DNA from: Cochliopodium minus
Taxonomy: Eukaryota > Discosea > Himatismenida > Cochliopodiidae
Direction of reading: 5' to 3'
Assembly (NCBI GenBank): GCA_024220525.1
Contig: JAMYWO010000227.1
Location: 1 to 64,000, forward strand
DNA: 64,000 bases
In this document: positions 53,188 to 64,000 of the stretch, piece by piece
How positions within the stretch are numbered: position 1 is the stretch's first letter
How the letters are laid out: every line of letters begins with the position of its first letter
The notes under the pieces: generated by a model
The model's database searches: none
Told to the model about the DNA's origin: nothing
What the model saw: only the letters and a program-made list of their open reading frames with translations
Made by a program: the position numbers and the translations under genes

Positions 53188-55782
53188 TTAAATATTTTTT
53201 ATCTCAGTCCATTGAGATTTTGAAAGACCACCCAACACTTTGTCAAGTAAAGAAACACAGTTATCAACATCCAAAACATTTTCCTTCAAAAAAGTAAACC
53301 TGGAGTTTTTTCTTTGTAGAATCACAAAACCACTTTGTATTTGGGAGAAATTTTTGAGAAAAATTTCGTTTGTTTTATCTGAAATAACAAATTTAAATTT
53401 ATCATCTCTTTTATATTTCTCCGCTAACAATTTGATCCTCTCATTATCTTTCTTATTATTAACATCATTCAAAAATGAAATGACACAAAAGAGACCCGAC
53501 TCTTTGGAGCAGAGGTTGTCGAAGTTTTCTTGAGTCAAGGTATGAATTTGTGCTTCTTTTTTTTGTTCTCTCTTCTTGAGGAGTTGAGAGAATCCTAATT
53601 CATAACTTTTCAAGAATTGAGTTATTTTTTCCAAATTCTTTTCATGTTTATAATAAACTGACTGTTTTGAAAAAAAAAAAAATTAGTCATAAAATTAAAT
53701 TGAAAAGAATAATTAAAATAAAAATTAAAAAATTATTGATTTTTTAAAAATAAAATAAAAGTTATTTCAAAATTTTTTTTTACTTGAGAAATATCTTGGT
53801 AGAGTTGATCAGGCAAGACAAATAAGAAAGTACTTTCTTTGAGATCAGCAGGCAACTTAAACTTATTCTTCATTTCGTTCATATCTTGAGTGGGAACTCT
53901 CACAGAAGAAAGAAAGACAAAGTGGAAACTCTCCCTGAAATTTCTAGAGACTCCCACAAACATGAGAGAAGGTTCGTTTTTATTTGAAACTAAGACAACA
54001 ACAGGTTTCTTTCCGTTTGACGATTTTTGTTTACTTTATTTTTTTTTTTTGGAAAAAATTGTTATTTTTTAAAGATTTATTTAAATTAAAATTTTTTTTT
54101 TTTTACTTGTTTATTGTGTTGGACAATGTGGAGATGGAAGTGGTGGTTGTGACAAAACTTTGTACGTTGTTTCTCACAAAATCAACCAACTTCTTTGCAC
54201 TGTGCGTTTCACTGAATGTGATCGATTGTTTGATTGAATCTTTTTTTTTAAATCAAAAAATTAAAAGTTAATAAAAAATTTTGAAATAATGTTAAAATTA
54301 ATTAAATTCTTTTTAATGATCAAATTATAAAAGTTTTTAAAAAAGAATCATTTTTACCCTCAAGATCACTTGATTTGTCTTTTGGATTGAAAAGAACAAA
54401 AATTGGTTGATTAAATTCACTTTGTTGCGTGCCTTTTGAAAAAAAAAAAAGAAATAAACTTCAAAGTAAAAAAAAATTTAAATTTTTTTTTTTACATTGT
54501 TTGCATAATGAAGGAAATTGATCACAGTTTACAGAGATGGAATTGGACAAGGCAGAAAGGGAGGTTGTTGTCTTTTGAAACATTTTGGCGTAGTTTGAGA
54601 GTTGTTGGGTTTTCTCCACAGAGAAAAACTTCACAAGGAATGCGTCTCTTGACTCCGTAATTCTTTTGGTGAAATCATTTTCGGATTCTTTTTAATATCA
54701 AAATAAATAATAAAATTTTGAAATTAAAAATTTAAGTAATAAAATTTAAATTATAAAATTAAATCATTAAAAATGAAAAATAATTTTTTTTTTTTACTTA
54801 TGTTGTCAATATTTTCAATTTCTAAATAAGGATCGACTTTTCTTTCCTTTCTTTGTCTTTGTTGTCCAAAAGGATTTCCACCACCTCCACCTCCTAGTTT
54901 TGAAATAAATTTTAAAAAAATAAATAAACATAAATTGAAAAATCATAATAATTGGTTTTTACCACCAAAATTAAAACCTCCAAAATTGAAGCCCCCATGT
55001 CTGTGCCCACCATCCCCATCATCATTTCCGCCTCCTCCAAAGTTTACCTTGAAATTTCCTCCTCCTCCTATTAAAAATGAATCATTTTAAAGAAATATTT
55101 AATCAACAAAATCAAATAAAAATAAAAAATTTTTAAAAAAAGTTTTCAATTACAAGTTAATTTTGAAAAATTTTTTTTTATTTACCTCCAAAATTCTTGG
55201 TGAAAAATTCGAAAGGATTCCCAAAATCGAATCCTCCTTGTCTTTGTCCAGCCCCGCCTTCTGCACCTCCTTGTTCAAAATAAGATGATCCAAATTGGTC
55301 GTATTTCTCTCGTTTCTCTTTGTCTGACAAAACTTGGTATGCATTAGTTACTTCTTGGAATTTTTTTGCTGAATCTGGATCTGTTTTTTTCAAAATTAAA
55401 TTTTTTTTGATTTATAATTCAGTGAAATATAAAAAATTATATAAATTTGCCTTTATTTTTATCCTATGATGAGTCATTCAAAAAAAAATAAATAAATAAA
55501 TTGATTCAGAACTTAAAATATGATCTTCACAAATTTTTTTTTATTATTACGGGATGATATTTCAATGCCAATTTTCTGTATGATTTTTTTATTTGTCTAT
55601 CGGATGCATCTTTTGATAATCCCTATTATAAATCAGATTCAATCATATGAATTAGGGTAATGTAAGATTATAAAATTTTGTTTTTTTTTTACTAGGATTT
55701 TATAATAATCTTTCTCTGCTTTTGTGTTTCCAATAAATAGGATGAATAGAATGAATAAGATGAAAAAAAAGACTAATTTCAT
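53188..55782 (-). CDS. ER-luminal DnaJ protein with thioredoxin-like domains (DNAJC16/ERdj-like)
   Basis: About ten exons, ATG at 55782. Signal peptide [20 protein letters not shown], then the J domain: [32 protein letters not shown] with the HPD motif, [21 protein letters not shown] Gly/Phe-rich region ([18 protein letters not shown], then more glycine exons) follows. The rest has thioredoxin-like segments: [20 protein letters not shown] and [12 protein letters not shown] fit the first one, but the usual C-x-x-C site is replaced (S-V-E-K-T). Later parts ([47 protein letters not shown]) look like further redox-inactive folds. DNAJC16-like proteins assist BiP-type Hsp70 or membrane traffic. 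It lies beside two SelM-like ER proteins. The TAG/TAA end is near 53188. Confidence 0.8.
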
Positions 55783-56220
55783 TTTCCTGAATGTGGAATC
55801 GAAACGATTTTATTTTTTTATTGTTTTATTGTATGAATTAAAATAATTATATATTTTTTTTTATTTTTATATTAAAATGAGTCATCAATCAACAAAATAA
55901 ATAAAAATCAGTGAAAGGAAATTTAAAAACGAGGATCACTTTTGAGATTAACTTTTCTTTTTTTTGAATTTCATTCGTTGTAATGTAGGAAAATCGAGAT
56001 TTTCTTGCAAGCCAATCTAAATGAATTTCAATTTGTAGACATGTCCAAATATTACAACTTTGTTGGCGGATATAAAAATTTTACTAACAAAATTGAAACT
56101 GTTGTAATATTTTTGTACATCCCTATTCAATTTGTTTTACAAAAAATTTAATTTGAATGATTTTCCACACTCAGAAAGATGATACCAAAAAATTTAAACA
56201 ATCCATTTTAATTGGTTCAA
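55783..56220. other. Intergenic region with MITE copy 3
   Basis: 438 bp between the DnaJ start and the stop of the first EF-hand/ankyrin gene, both on the minus strand. Apart from the MITE (56036-56125) it is plain AT-rich DNA that should hold the DnaJ promoter. Confidence 0.5.
56036..56125. mobile_element. Tc1/mariner-type MITE, copy 3 (intergenic)
   Basis: A 90-bp element flanked by TA, in the same orientation as copy 1. It starts GACATGTCC with TATTACAAC and ends with GTTGTAATA and GTACATCCC. Inner TTGTTGG and CTAACAA arms are present. It shares most positions with copies 1 and 2. Confidence 0.85.
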
Positions 56221-58974
56221 CTAAAATTGGGAGAAAAGATCAACACAATTTCTTACTTCTTCCCTTTCACTAGATTTTAAAATTTCAAGAGCACATTTGT
56301 TCAAAGAAGAATCTACAATATTAGGATTTGCGTTGTTTTCGGCGAATAGCTTTACGAGATCTATTGAAATGTCTTTGTCATTCACTTTGCAAACGTAAAT
56401 GAGAGGAGTTCTATTGTTTTTGTTTTTTTGGTTTGGATCACATTCTCTTTTAAGAAGATATTTGATGACTTTGAAATGATTTGCATTTTGTTCCCAATCA
56501 CCTTTTTTTACAAAAGATAAATCATTTTAAAACAGTTTATTTCTGATTTTATAAAAAATTAACCTTCAAAATAATAATGAAGAGCATTATTTCCATCTTC
56601 GTCAATACTAAAAACATCAGCTCCGATTTCAACAAATTTAAAAATGACATCACTTTCTTTTAGAGAACAAGCCATATGAAGAGGAGTGATTTTTTTTTTC
56701 ATCTTTGTGATTAATATTTGCTTTATGTTGAATTAAACACTTTCCAAATTTGATTCCTTTTTCAATGAAAAATATGGGTGTTCTTTTAAGCTTGTCTCCA
56801 ATATTTGGATCTGCTCCTATTTGAAGAATAAGCAAAAGTGTTTCTAGTTTCTCATTATTATTTGTTTTCTTTTCATCTTTGAGTTTCATTAAAAGATTTA
56901 AAACTGTTTCTTCTTTTAATTTTTTTTTTTAAAATTTTGAAAATTTAAAAAAAAAAAAAAAAAATTATTTTTTTTTTACCATCATTATTTTGTAAATTAA
57001 TATCTGCTTTGAATTCAATTAACAGATTCACCAATTTAGTTGAAAGATCACCTCTTCTGGCCAAGTGATGAAACATTGAATCTCCACTACCCACACTCCT
57101 GGTGTTGACATAAAAACCATGTTTCAAAAACAAAGAAAAATATTCCGAAAAATTATTGCAATATTTGAATTCTTTTGTGAACAATAAAAGAAAAGGATCT
57201 TTGTTATTGTTTACAACAAAGTTTGGATCGTATTTTTTTTCAAGGAAAAATTTCAGAAAAGAAACATCTAATAATTCTTCTTTTTTTGTATGGAGAATGT
57301 GAGTCAGAATTTCTTTATTTCCTTCTCCAAAAATATGAGGATCAACATTGTTGTCGAGAAAAAACTTAATGTACTCTTTTTTGGTTTCTGTGTTGCTGAA
57401 TGAATCAATGATTCTGTGGAGAATGGGGTTTTCTTGTGGAAAAAAAAGTAAATTTAATAGAAATAAAAAAATTTATAAAATAGAATATTAAAATATTAAA
57501 AAAAATTAAAAATTAAAATAAAATTAAAAAATTGTACTTTTATCTATTTGATTAAAGTCTAATCCTTTTTCTTTCAACATTTTGCAAATAGGAATGAAAT
57601 TAAGACAACCAATCAAACTTGCAACAGGGCCTCCTGCAGGTTTAAAATTTTCAAAGAAAAGTTCGGGTACTTCATATAAGGAAATAATAAATTCAAAGGT
57701 TTCTATGGAGAGAGTATTCAACTGGCTCATTCTAAAAGCATATTCAACCACTGAAAATTTTCCTATGTTTCCTCCTGTTGTTTTTATATTGATGTCTCCT
57801 TTGTATTCCAAAAACAACTATTAAATGTAATGAAATTAATAAAAAGATTTTTATAAAAAATCAAGAAAAAAAAGAAATCAATTTTTATTTTGACTTTAAA
57901 TATTTACAATTTATTTTTTCATCATATTTTTTTAAAAAATTTTCCTCACTTTTATTACTTCGACGTTACAAAATCTAGATCTAAAAATCTCATGAAAAGG
58001 GTTGCAATTTTCAGAATCAACAATTTTGTTAACATCTGCTTTCTTATTCAAAAGAAACACCAAAACCTCCATATCTATTTTTCCGATCAAGCAATAATCA
58101 AAGAAGAGAGTTCTTCCCTTTTCAATTTTTTTGTTGGTGAAGGCGGAATATTTTTCGTAGATAGATTTCTTTAAGTCATTTGGCCTGTTGAGGTCTACAC
58201 CACTGTTCGCAATTTTCATTAATAATTCTTTATTATTTTCATTTGAATAGTGGAGAAACAACTTTATCCTTCGAAAAAATACGTCGAATAAAAATAATAA
58301 AATGGAATTGTTAGAGAATACTATTTTATTTTTTTTATCTCAATTTAAAAATCTTCAAAATTTAAAAAAAATTTTTGATGACTCTTTTTGTAATTTGAAA
58401 AATATTTTCGGAACAATTTATACTTTCATATAATGCAATAAATTAATTTGAATTATCTTTTTGTTCAGATTATTTTTTTTAATTTTATTTCGTTGAAAAT
58501 ACAATTTATTATCAAAAAATATATCACCTATCAGATCTTCCCAAATTGTAATCTAAGTAGTTTCTCAGAGTATATGAATCCAAGAACATAAAATGATTAA
58601 TTTCGAGTTTATATTTCAATTTTTTGTCCTTCATATAATTTATGAATTCATTGAATGAAACAGTTCCATCACCATCTATATCACAATCCTGATATAAATG
58701 TTATTCTTCCTGAATATTCAAAAATAAATTAAAATATTAAAATTACATCAAAGACCTCTTCCCATTCACCATATTCCAACAATGCTAATTTTTTCGAATT
58801 GGAAGATATTTGGATTTCAAAACTGAAATTCTTGAGCATAATTTGGAATTCCTCTTTATCCAAAGAGTTGTTTTTATCCTTGTCATATTTCTTGAATAAA
58901 CTCTTCAATCTTTTTTCATCTTCTAAATTCTCGAGAATTTTTTTCTCTATTTCTTTGCTATCATAGTTTCCCAT
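56221..58974 (-). CDS. EF-hand/ankyrin protein, putatively N-myristoylated (tandem copy 1)
   Basis: Eight or so exons, ATG at 58974, TAG at 56221-56223, about 720 residues. The start MGNYDSKEIEKK fits the N-myristoylation pattern (Gly2, Asn3, Ser6). EF-hand 1 has the loop DKDKNNSLDKEE and EF-hand 2 the loop DIDGDGTVSFNE, both with good Ca2+ ligands. About 15 ankyrin-like units follow, for example ANSGVDLNRPNDLKKSIYEK, LNKKADVNKIVDSENCNPFH and VEIGADVFSIDEDGNNALHY. It ends CALEILKSSEREEVRNCVDL. The domain set suggests a membrane-tethered Ca2+ sensor with a protein-binding solenoid. Two paralogues lie upstream on the same strand (59141-62283, 62583 onward). Confidence 0.85.
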
Positions 58975-59140
58975 TCAAGAAAAAATTAATTTCAATTTTT
59001 TTTTATTTTATAATTAAAAAGTCTTTAAAAATGAAAAAACAAATTAATAATAAAAATTAATAAAAAAAACCAATGTAAAAGTGAAGTTTGTTCATCCACA
59101 AAATTTTAAAAGTTTTCAAAAATTTTAGTTTTGATTATGG

Positions 59141-62100
59141 TCAATTAAAAAACTCAATTAAAGCTCTAACTTCTTCTCTCTTACTAGATTTTAGAATGCC
59201 AATAGCAGTTTTTTTGTGGTAAATATCTTCAATGTAAGGATTTGCTTTATTTTCTGCCAACAACTTTACAAGATCTGTTGAAATATTTTCGTCTCTCACA
59301 TTACAAACACAAAAGAGGGGAGTTCTATGATTGTAAGTTGTTTTATTGTTTGGGTTACAACCTTTTTCAAGAAGGAGTTTAATGATTTCGTAATGATCAG
59401 GTTGTGTTTGCCATGAACTCTCTAATTAATTAAAATTTTTTATTTAAAAAAAAAAAAAAAAATTTAAAGAAAATTGAATAAAAATTAAAGATAAAAAATT
59501 TGAAGATTTTAACAAAAATAAATTGAAACAAAATTAAAATTTTTTATTTAAAAAAATACTAAAATTTAGAAATAAATTTTTTTAAAAGAAATAACAAAAA
59601 AATTTATTAAAATTAAAACAAAAAATTTAAACCTTCTAAATAAGAATTGAGAGGATTATACCCTCTCAGAGTTTCAACAGCGTTAACATTAGCTCCCTTT
59701 TCTATCAAATAACTGATAACTTCTCCATCTTTAGATTCACAAGCCACATGAAGAAGAGTGTGTTGGTCATTTTCTTTTAGATCCAAACTCGCCTTGTATT
59801 TAACCAAACACTTTACAAATTCTATTCCATTTTCTACATTAAATATGGGTGTTCTTGAAGATGAGCCTCTGTAATTTGGTTTTGCTCCTTTTTCTAGGAG
59901 AATCGAAAGAGTTTCCAATTTGTCTTCTTTGTCTGTTTTACTAAAACTGTTATTGGCGAACAAATTCAAAACTGTATCTCCTTTTAAAATTTAAAAATAA
60001 TTCAATCATCAATCAAAAAAAAAAAATTGAAGGATAATTGGAAATAAAAAATAAACTATGGAAAAAAAAAAAAACAGAACTACAAGACATTTTAAAATAA
60101 AAAATTTTGAACTGAAAAAATTTAAATTTTTTATTTTAAAATTTTTTAAAAAGATTTTTACCATTTTCATTTTTCAAATTTGTATTTGCTTTATACTCGA
60201 TCATCAACTTCAACAAATTGCTAGAAAGAAAATTCCTTCTTGCCAAGAAATGAATCATCGCATTTCCACCATTATAACTCACAACACATTTGGTGTTAAC
60301 CTGAAACCCATGCTGCAAAAACAAAAGGATGTACTCTGAAAGATGTGCGGATTTAGATCCTTCAGCGAAGAATAAAGGAAAAGGCTCTTTATTATAAACA
60401 AAGTTGGGATCGAGTTTATTTTCAAAGAAATGTTTTATGAAAGAAACTTCGAATAATTTTTCTTTTTTGTGGAGAATGTTTTCCAGCAAACTCATTTTTT
60501 CTTCGTTGGAAAAATCTTCTGTTTTGGTGAAAAACTTGATTTGTTCTCTGATAAACTCTTTCTCATTTCTTGAGGTTATTAGTTTTTCCAGGAAGACTAT
60601 TTCAAAAGATAATAAATATAATAAAAATAAAAATAAAAATAAATAAAAATAAAAATAAGAATAAAAATAAAAATAAAAATAAGAATAAGAATAAAAATAA
60701 GAATAAGAATAAGAATAAAAATAAGAATAAAAATAAGAATAAAAATAATAATTAAAATAAAAATACAAAATATTTTATATTTAATCTAAAATAATATAAA
60801 ATAAGAAAATTTTTTACTTTCTCTTTCTTTAGGAGAATTAAATTCAAATCCTTTACTTAACAAATAATTGTAAAATTGGACGAACTTTTCTCCAATCATG
60901 GAATCCAACACACAACTCAAAAGTCCTCCTTCAACAGATTTAAATTTTTCAAAGAAAAGTTCGGGAATTTCGTAAACGGAAATCAAAAAATCAAATATCT
61001 CATAGGAGAGATGACTTCCTATTCTGAAAGCATATTCAAGAACTGAATATTTCCCTCCTCTTTTCCCTCCTGTTGTTTTTATGTTGAAGTCACCTTTGTA
61101 TTCCATAAACAACTATTCATAAAATTTAGAATAAAAAATAATTAAAAAAAATAAATAAAAAATATTAAAAAAATTGAATGAAAAATAAATAAAAAATTAG
61201 TTTAAAAAATTTAAAAATTAAAAATAAAAATGAAAAAAAATATTAAAAAATAAAAAAGATATTAGAAAATATGTAAATAAAAGAAAGAAATATGTAAATA
61301 AACAAATAAACAATTTTATAATTAAATTGAAAATTTTTTTATTTTTTTTACTTTTATAAGTTCGACATTACAATAAGTTGACTTTATTAGAAAATGAAAA
61401 GGATTGCAATTTTCTGAATCCAAGATTTTGTTCACATCTGCTTTTTTGGTGAGTAGATACCTCAAAACCTGTATGTCTGGTTTTTCGCTCCAACAATAAT
61501 CAAAAAAGGGGGTTCTTTCTTGTTTCTGTACTAAACTTCTATTTTTATCTACAGGATAGATCTGGTTCATTCTGTTTAGATCTAGTCCCTTGTCCACAAT
61601 CTTCATCAGTTCCTCTTTTTCGGTCATAAAACAGAGAAATAATATGTGTCTAATGATAAAGATGAAATTGTCGAATGATATCAAAAAAAAATTTTTAAAA
61701 TTAATATTTTGTATCGAATTGTTATTCAACATAATTTAATTTATTTATTTTTAATTTTTATTTTTTTTTAAATAACGACTTTTTTATTAAATATTAATTA
61801 TTAATTATTAATTTTATTATTACCTGTCTGATTGTCCCAAGTTGCAATCAATATAATTTTTGAGAGTTGAATGGGGTATGAATTCATTAGACATCAAATG
61901 AAAAGCTATCTCGATTTTATGCTTCAATTTTTTGTCCTTCATATAATTCTTGAATTCAATATAAGTTACTGTTCCATCACCAACTATATCACAATCCTGA
62001 TAAAATAATTGATAATATAGTCAAAAAATCTTGAAATTTTTTTTAAAAAAAAAATTACATCAAAGACCTCTTCCCATTCACCATTTTCCAACGATACATT

Positions 62101-62283
62101 TTTTGAATTGCTATTTTCCATCACTTCAATACTGAATTTTTGTATCATTTGCTTGAATTCATCTTTATCCAAAGAATTGCTTTTATCCTTGTCATATTTC
62201 TTGAATAAACTCTTCAATTTCTTTTCATTTTCTGGATTATCGAGAATCTTTTTCTCCATTTCTTTGCTATCATTGTTTCCCAT
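59141..62283 (-). CDS. EF-hand/ankyrin protein, putatively N-myristoylated (tandem copy 2)
   Basis: Same exon plan as copy 1, ATG at 62283 (MGNNDSKEMEKKILDNPENE) and TGA at 59141-59143. EF-hand 1 (DKDKSNSLDKDE) is intact. In EF-hand 2 the third loop position is Val (DIVGDGTVTYIE), so Ca2+ binding there is probably weak. Ankyrin part includes VDKGLDLNRMNQIYPVDKNR, LTKKADVNKILDSENCNPFH and IEKGANVNAVETLRGYNPLN; the tail reads TAIGILKSSKREEVRALIEF. One intron (60617-60780) contains a microsatellite. Only 166 bp separate it from copy 1. Confidence 0.85.
60617..60760. repeat. A-rich microsatellite in an ankyrin-gene intron
   Basis: (AAAATA)n mixed with (AAGAAT)n units over about 140 bp. On the minus, sense strand it is a T-rich intron tract with TTC/TAT units. 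Apparent open frames across it are low-complexity only. Confidence 0.9.
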
Positions 62284-62582
62284 TCAAGATTATTAATTCA
62301 ATATTTTTTTTTTTATTTTTATTTTAATTTTAATTATTAATTTTTATAATTTTGTGATCCAAGCTTTTTTCAATAACTTATTTTTGGAGAAATGAATGAG
62401 AAAATTTTTTGATCCTCAAACCTCAAAATCTCCAAAAATGAATAATCTTCATTGAATTAAATTGGTAAAAAGATTCACAAAAATAAAAAAAAAAAAAAAA
62501 AGATTGAAAGAAAATTTTATTTTTGAAATGAAAAACAAAAGATTCAAAGTAAAAAGGGAATTTTTTTTTTTGAAAAAATGAT
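62284..62582. other. Intergenic, AT-rich
   Basis: 299 bp between copies 2 and 3 of the tandem family. It should hold the promoter of copy 2. Nothing else recognised. Confidence 0.5.
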
Positions 62583-64000
62583 TCAAAATTTCCCAAACAA
62601 CTCAACACAAGCTCTCACTTCCTCTCTTTCACTAGATTTAAGAAAATCAAGAGCACACTTGTCAACGGAGGTATCTTTGATGTAAGGATTTGTGTTGTTT
62701 TTGGCAAACAACTCAACAATTTCAACCAAAATAGGATTCTTTTCACAAACATAAATTAGAGGGGTACGGTGAGATTCAGTTTCCCCCGTGTTTGGATCAC
62801 ACCCTTTTCCAAGAAGAAGTTGGACTATTTTCAAGAGGTTTGGACGTGAATCTTCTTTCAACCAATTTTCTCCTATCAATCAAAAAAATTAATTTAAAAT
62901 AATAAAAAATAAAAAACTATAATAATTAAATTTTTTAAATTTTACCTTCGAAAACATAATGAAGAGCGTTTTTCCCTTTACTGTCCAAGCAGTTCATATC
63001 AACGTCCATTTCAACGCAAAAAGTGATGAACTCAAAATTCAAAGATCTGCAAGCATAGAGAAAAGGAGTTGCTTTTTCTAAAAAAAAAAAAAATTGTGAT
63101 GAAAAATAAATCTTTACAATAAAAAATAAATTAATTCAAATAAATAAAAGAAAAAAAAAATGTAAAAAGTGTTTACCATAGTTGAAAGTTTTCAAATTAA
63201 TGTCAGCTTCAATTTGAAGTAACTTTTTAACCAAGGGTAGACAAAAATCAGACCTCTGAGCAAGAAAATGAAGAATAGAGCCATCGCCATGATGTGACTG
63301 AGTGTTAGGAAGGAAACCGTAGTCCAAAAACAAAAAAATGTAATCATAAACATCACTTGATCTCAATTCATTTAAAAATTGAAATGGCAAAGGGTTATAA
63401 TCAGTTTTATCTCTAAGTATAAGTTTGGTGAAAGTATGTTTGTTGTTAGGATCAAACTTGTTATCTAAGAAATGTTTGATGAAAGACACTTTCAAAACCT
63501 CCTTGTGATTTTTTAGCATCTTTTCAAGGAAATTCAAGTTTTCTCCTCGCAAGAGATACAATTCTTTCTCTCTGTCCAGAAGAAATTTTATTTGCTTTCT
63601 TTTGAATTTGTTCAAATCTTCAATTTCACTTTTCATTTTGTCCATTTTAACGATTTTGTCAAGAATGTGATAAACTAACAGAAAAAAAATTTAAAAAATA
63701 AATAAAAAAATCGAACTAAATTTAAAAAAAATTAAAAAAAAAATTCAAAAGATAATCAAAAATATTTGAAAATGAAATAATTCTGACTTTAAAAAAAAAA
63801 TAAAATCAAATTTAAAGAAATGATATAAAAGTATTAAAGAAAAATATTGCAATTAAACTATTAAAAGAAGTATCATTTTTTTTACGGTTCTTTCCGTAAT
63901 TCATCATCATTCCTTTTTCCTCCAAAAAGTTGCGTAAGTTGTCAAATTTGGTTTTGAAATGAGGAATATTTTCAATCATTGAACCAATAGGACCTCCTTC
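62583..64000 (-). CDS. EF-hand/ankyrin family protein (tandem copy 3, cut by the window edge)
   Basis: TGA at 62583-62585. Exons to the right edge encode the C-terminal part: GGPIGSMIENIPHF near 63990, a coiled stretch DLNKFKRKQIKFLLDREKEL, FIKHFLDNKFDPNN, SILHFLAQRSDFCLPLVKKL, YACRSLNFEFITFCVEMDVD and the shared tail CALDFLKSSEREEVRACVEL. The order and spacing match copies 1 and 2. The N-terminal part with any EF-hands lies beyond 64000. One repeat unit between LKTFNYG and EKATPFLYAC present in the other copies seems missing here, so this copy is shorter in the middle. Confidence 0.8.

Noticed and set aside
60570-60755. Open frame coding repeated Asn-Lys
   Set aside because: It is translation of an intronic microsatellite in a minus-strand gene.
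1-64000. Retroelements, Polintons or other virus-like insertions
   Set aside because: No reverse transcriptase, integrase, capsid or packaging ATPase motifs and no long terminal repeats were recognised.
1-64000. tRNA or rRNA genes
   Set aside because: No GC-rich 70-90-bp stretch with tRNA box motifs stood out; a covariance-model scan would be decisive.

Overview
The window is nuclear DNA from a unicellular eukaryote, most likely an amoeboid or amoeboflagellate protist. I cannot name the species. The DNA is very AT-rich, and almost every gene is cut by short GT-AG introns that are T-rich on the sense strand. TAA, TAG and TGA all end open frames, so the code looks standard. Gene content is that of an aerobic, endocytic, motile cell: Roco/LRRK-type kinase, formin, calponin-homology coiled-coil protein, syntaxin 5, PX-C2 protein, Nup107, mitochondrial glutaryl-CoA dehydrogenase, ITPK, PiT phosphate carrier, phospholipase B, ER thioredoxin-fold proteins and ankyrin/EF-hand proteins. 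I saw no rRNA, tRNA, CRISPR array, retroelement or virus-like element.

Layout. 1-911: 3' half of a phospholipase B gene (+). 1170-2146: theta-like glutathione S-transferase (+). 2212-10945: a minus-strand block with an ankyrin/SP-RING (PIAS-like) protein carrying two SUMO-interacting motifs, a Sel1-repeat protein, an ES1/GATD3 protein and an EF-hand formin. 11127-14165: Nup107/Nup84 (+). 14459-16439: ankyrin gene with an apparent frameshift (+). 16502-18600: small minus-strand genes (secreted Cys-rich protein, 2H-phosphoesterase-like protein, decayed WD40 fragment). 18707-28513: a giant minus-strand Roco kinase with coiled coil, PH, ARM, ANK, LRR, Roc, COR, six kelch repeats, kinase and WD40. 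29183-34954: ITPK, a mitochondrial Sel1 protein and a PiT phosphate transporter (+). 35035-41335: CH coiled-coil protein and glutaryl-CoA dehydrogenase (-). 41795-44740: syntaxin 5 and the 5' half of phospholipase B (+), ending in a (TTTTTA)n tract with an unresolved base at 44864. 45046-47818: a lone ALDH7A exon, a PX-C2 protein and an unknown protein (-). 47887-49821: coiled-coil and LRAT-like proteins (+). 49998-51251: secreted two-domain SnoaL/NTF2-like protein (-). 51716-53094: two tandem selenoprotein-M-like proteins with Cys in place of Sec (+). 53188-55782: ER DnaJ/thioredoxin-like protein (-). 56221 to the right edge: three tandem EF-hand/ankyrin paralogues (-), the last cut by the window end.

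Main points for a second look. (1) The Roco kinase, with a Roc domain that seems to have lost its nucleotide-binding motifs and a kelch propeller fused straight onto the kinase. (2) A roughly 90-bp Tc1/mariner-type MITE in three copies (5656, 16883, 56036). (3) Proline-rich FH1 units and coiled-coil units encoded by duplicated small exons. (4) The two phospholipase B halves at 43409-44740 and 1-911, which match in phase and domain order across the same T-rich intron; this means a misjoin, a tandem or circular arrangement, or paralogues that both broke at the same repeat. Gene models are manual splices from sequence, so exon borders need transcript support.
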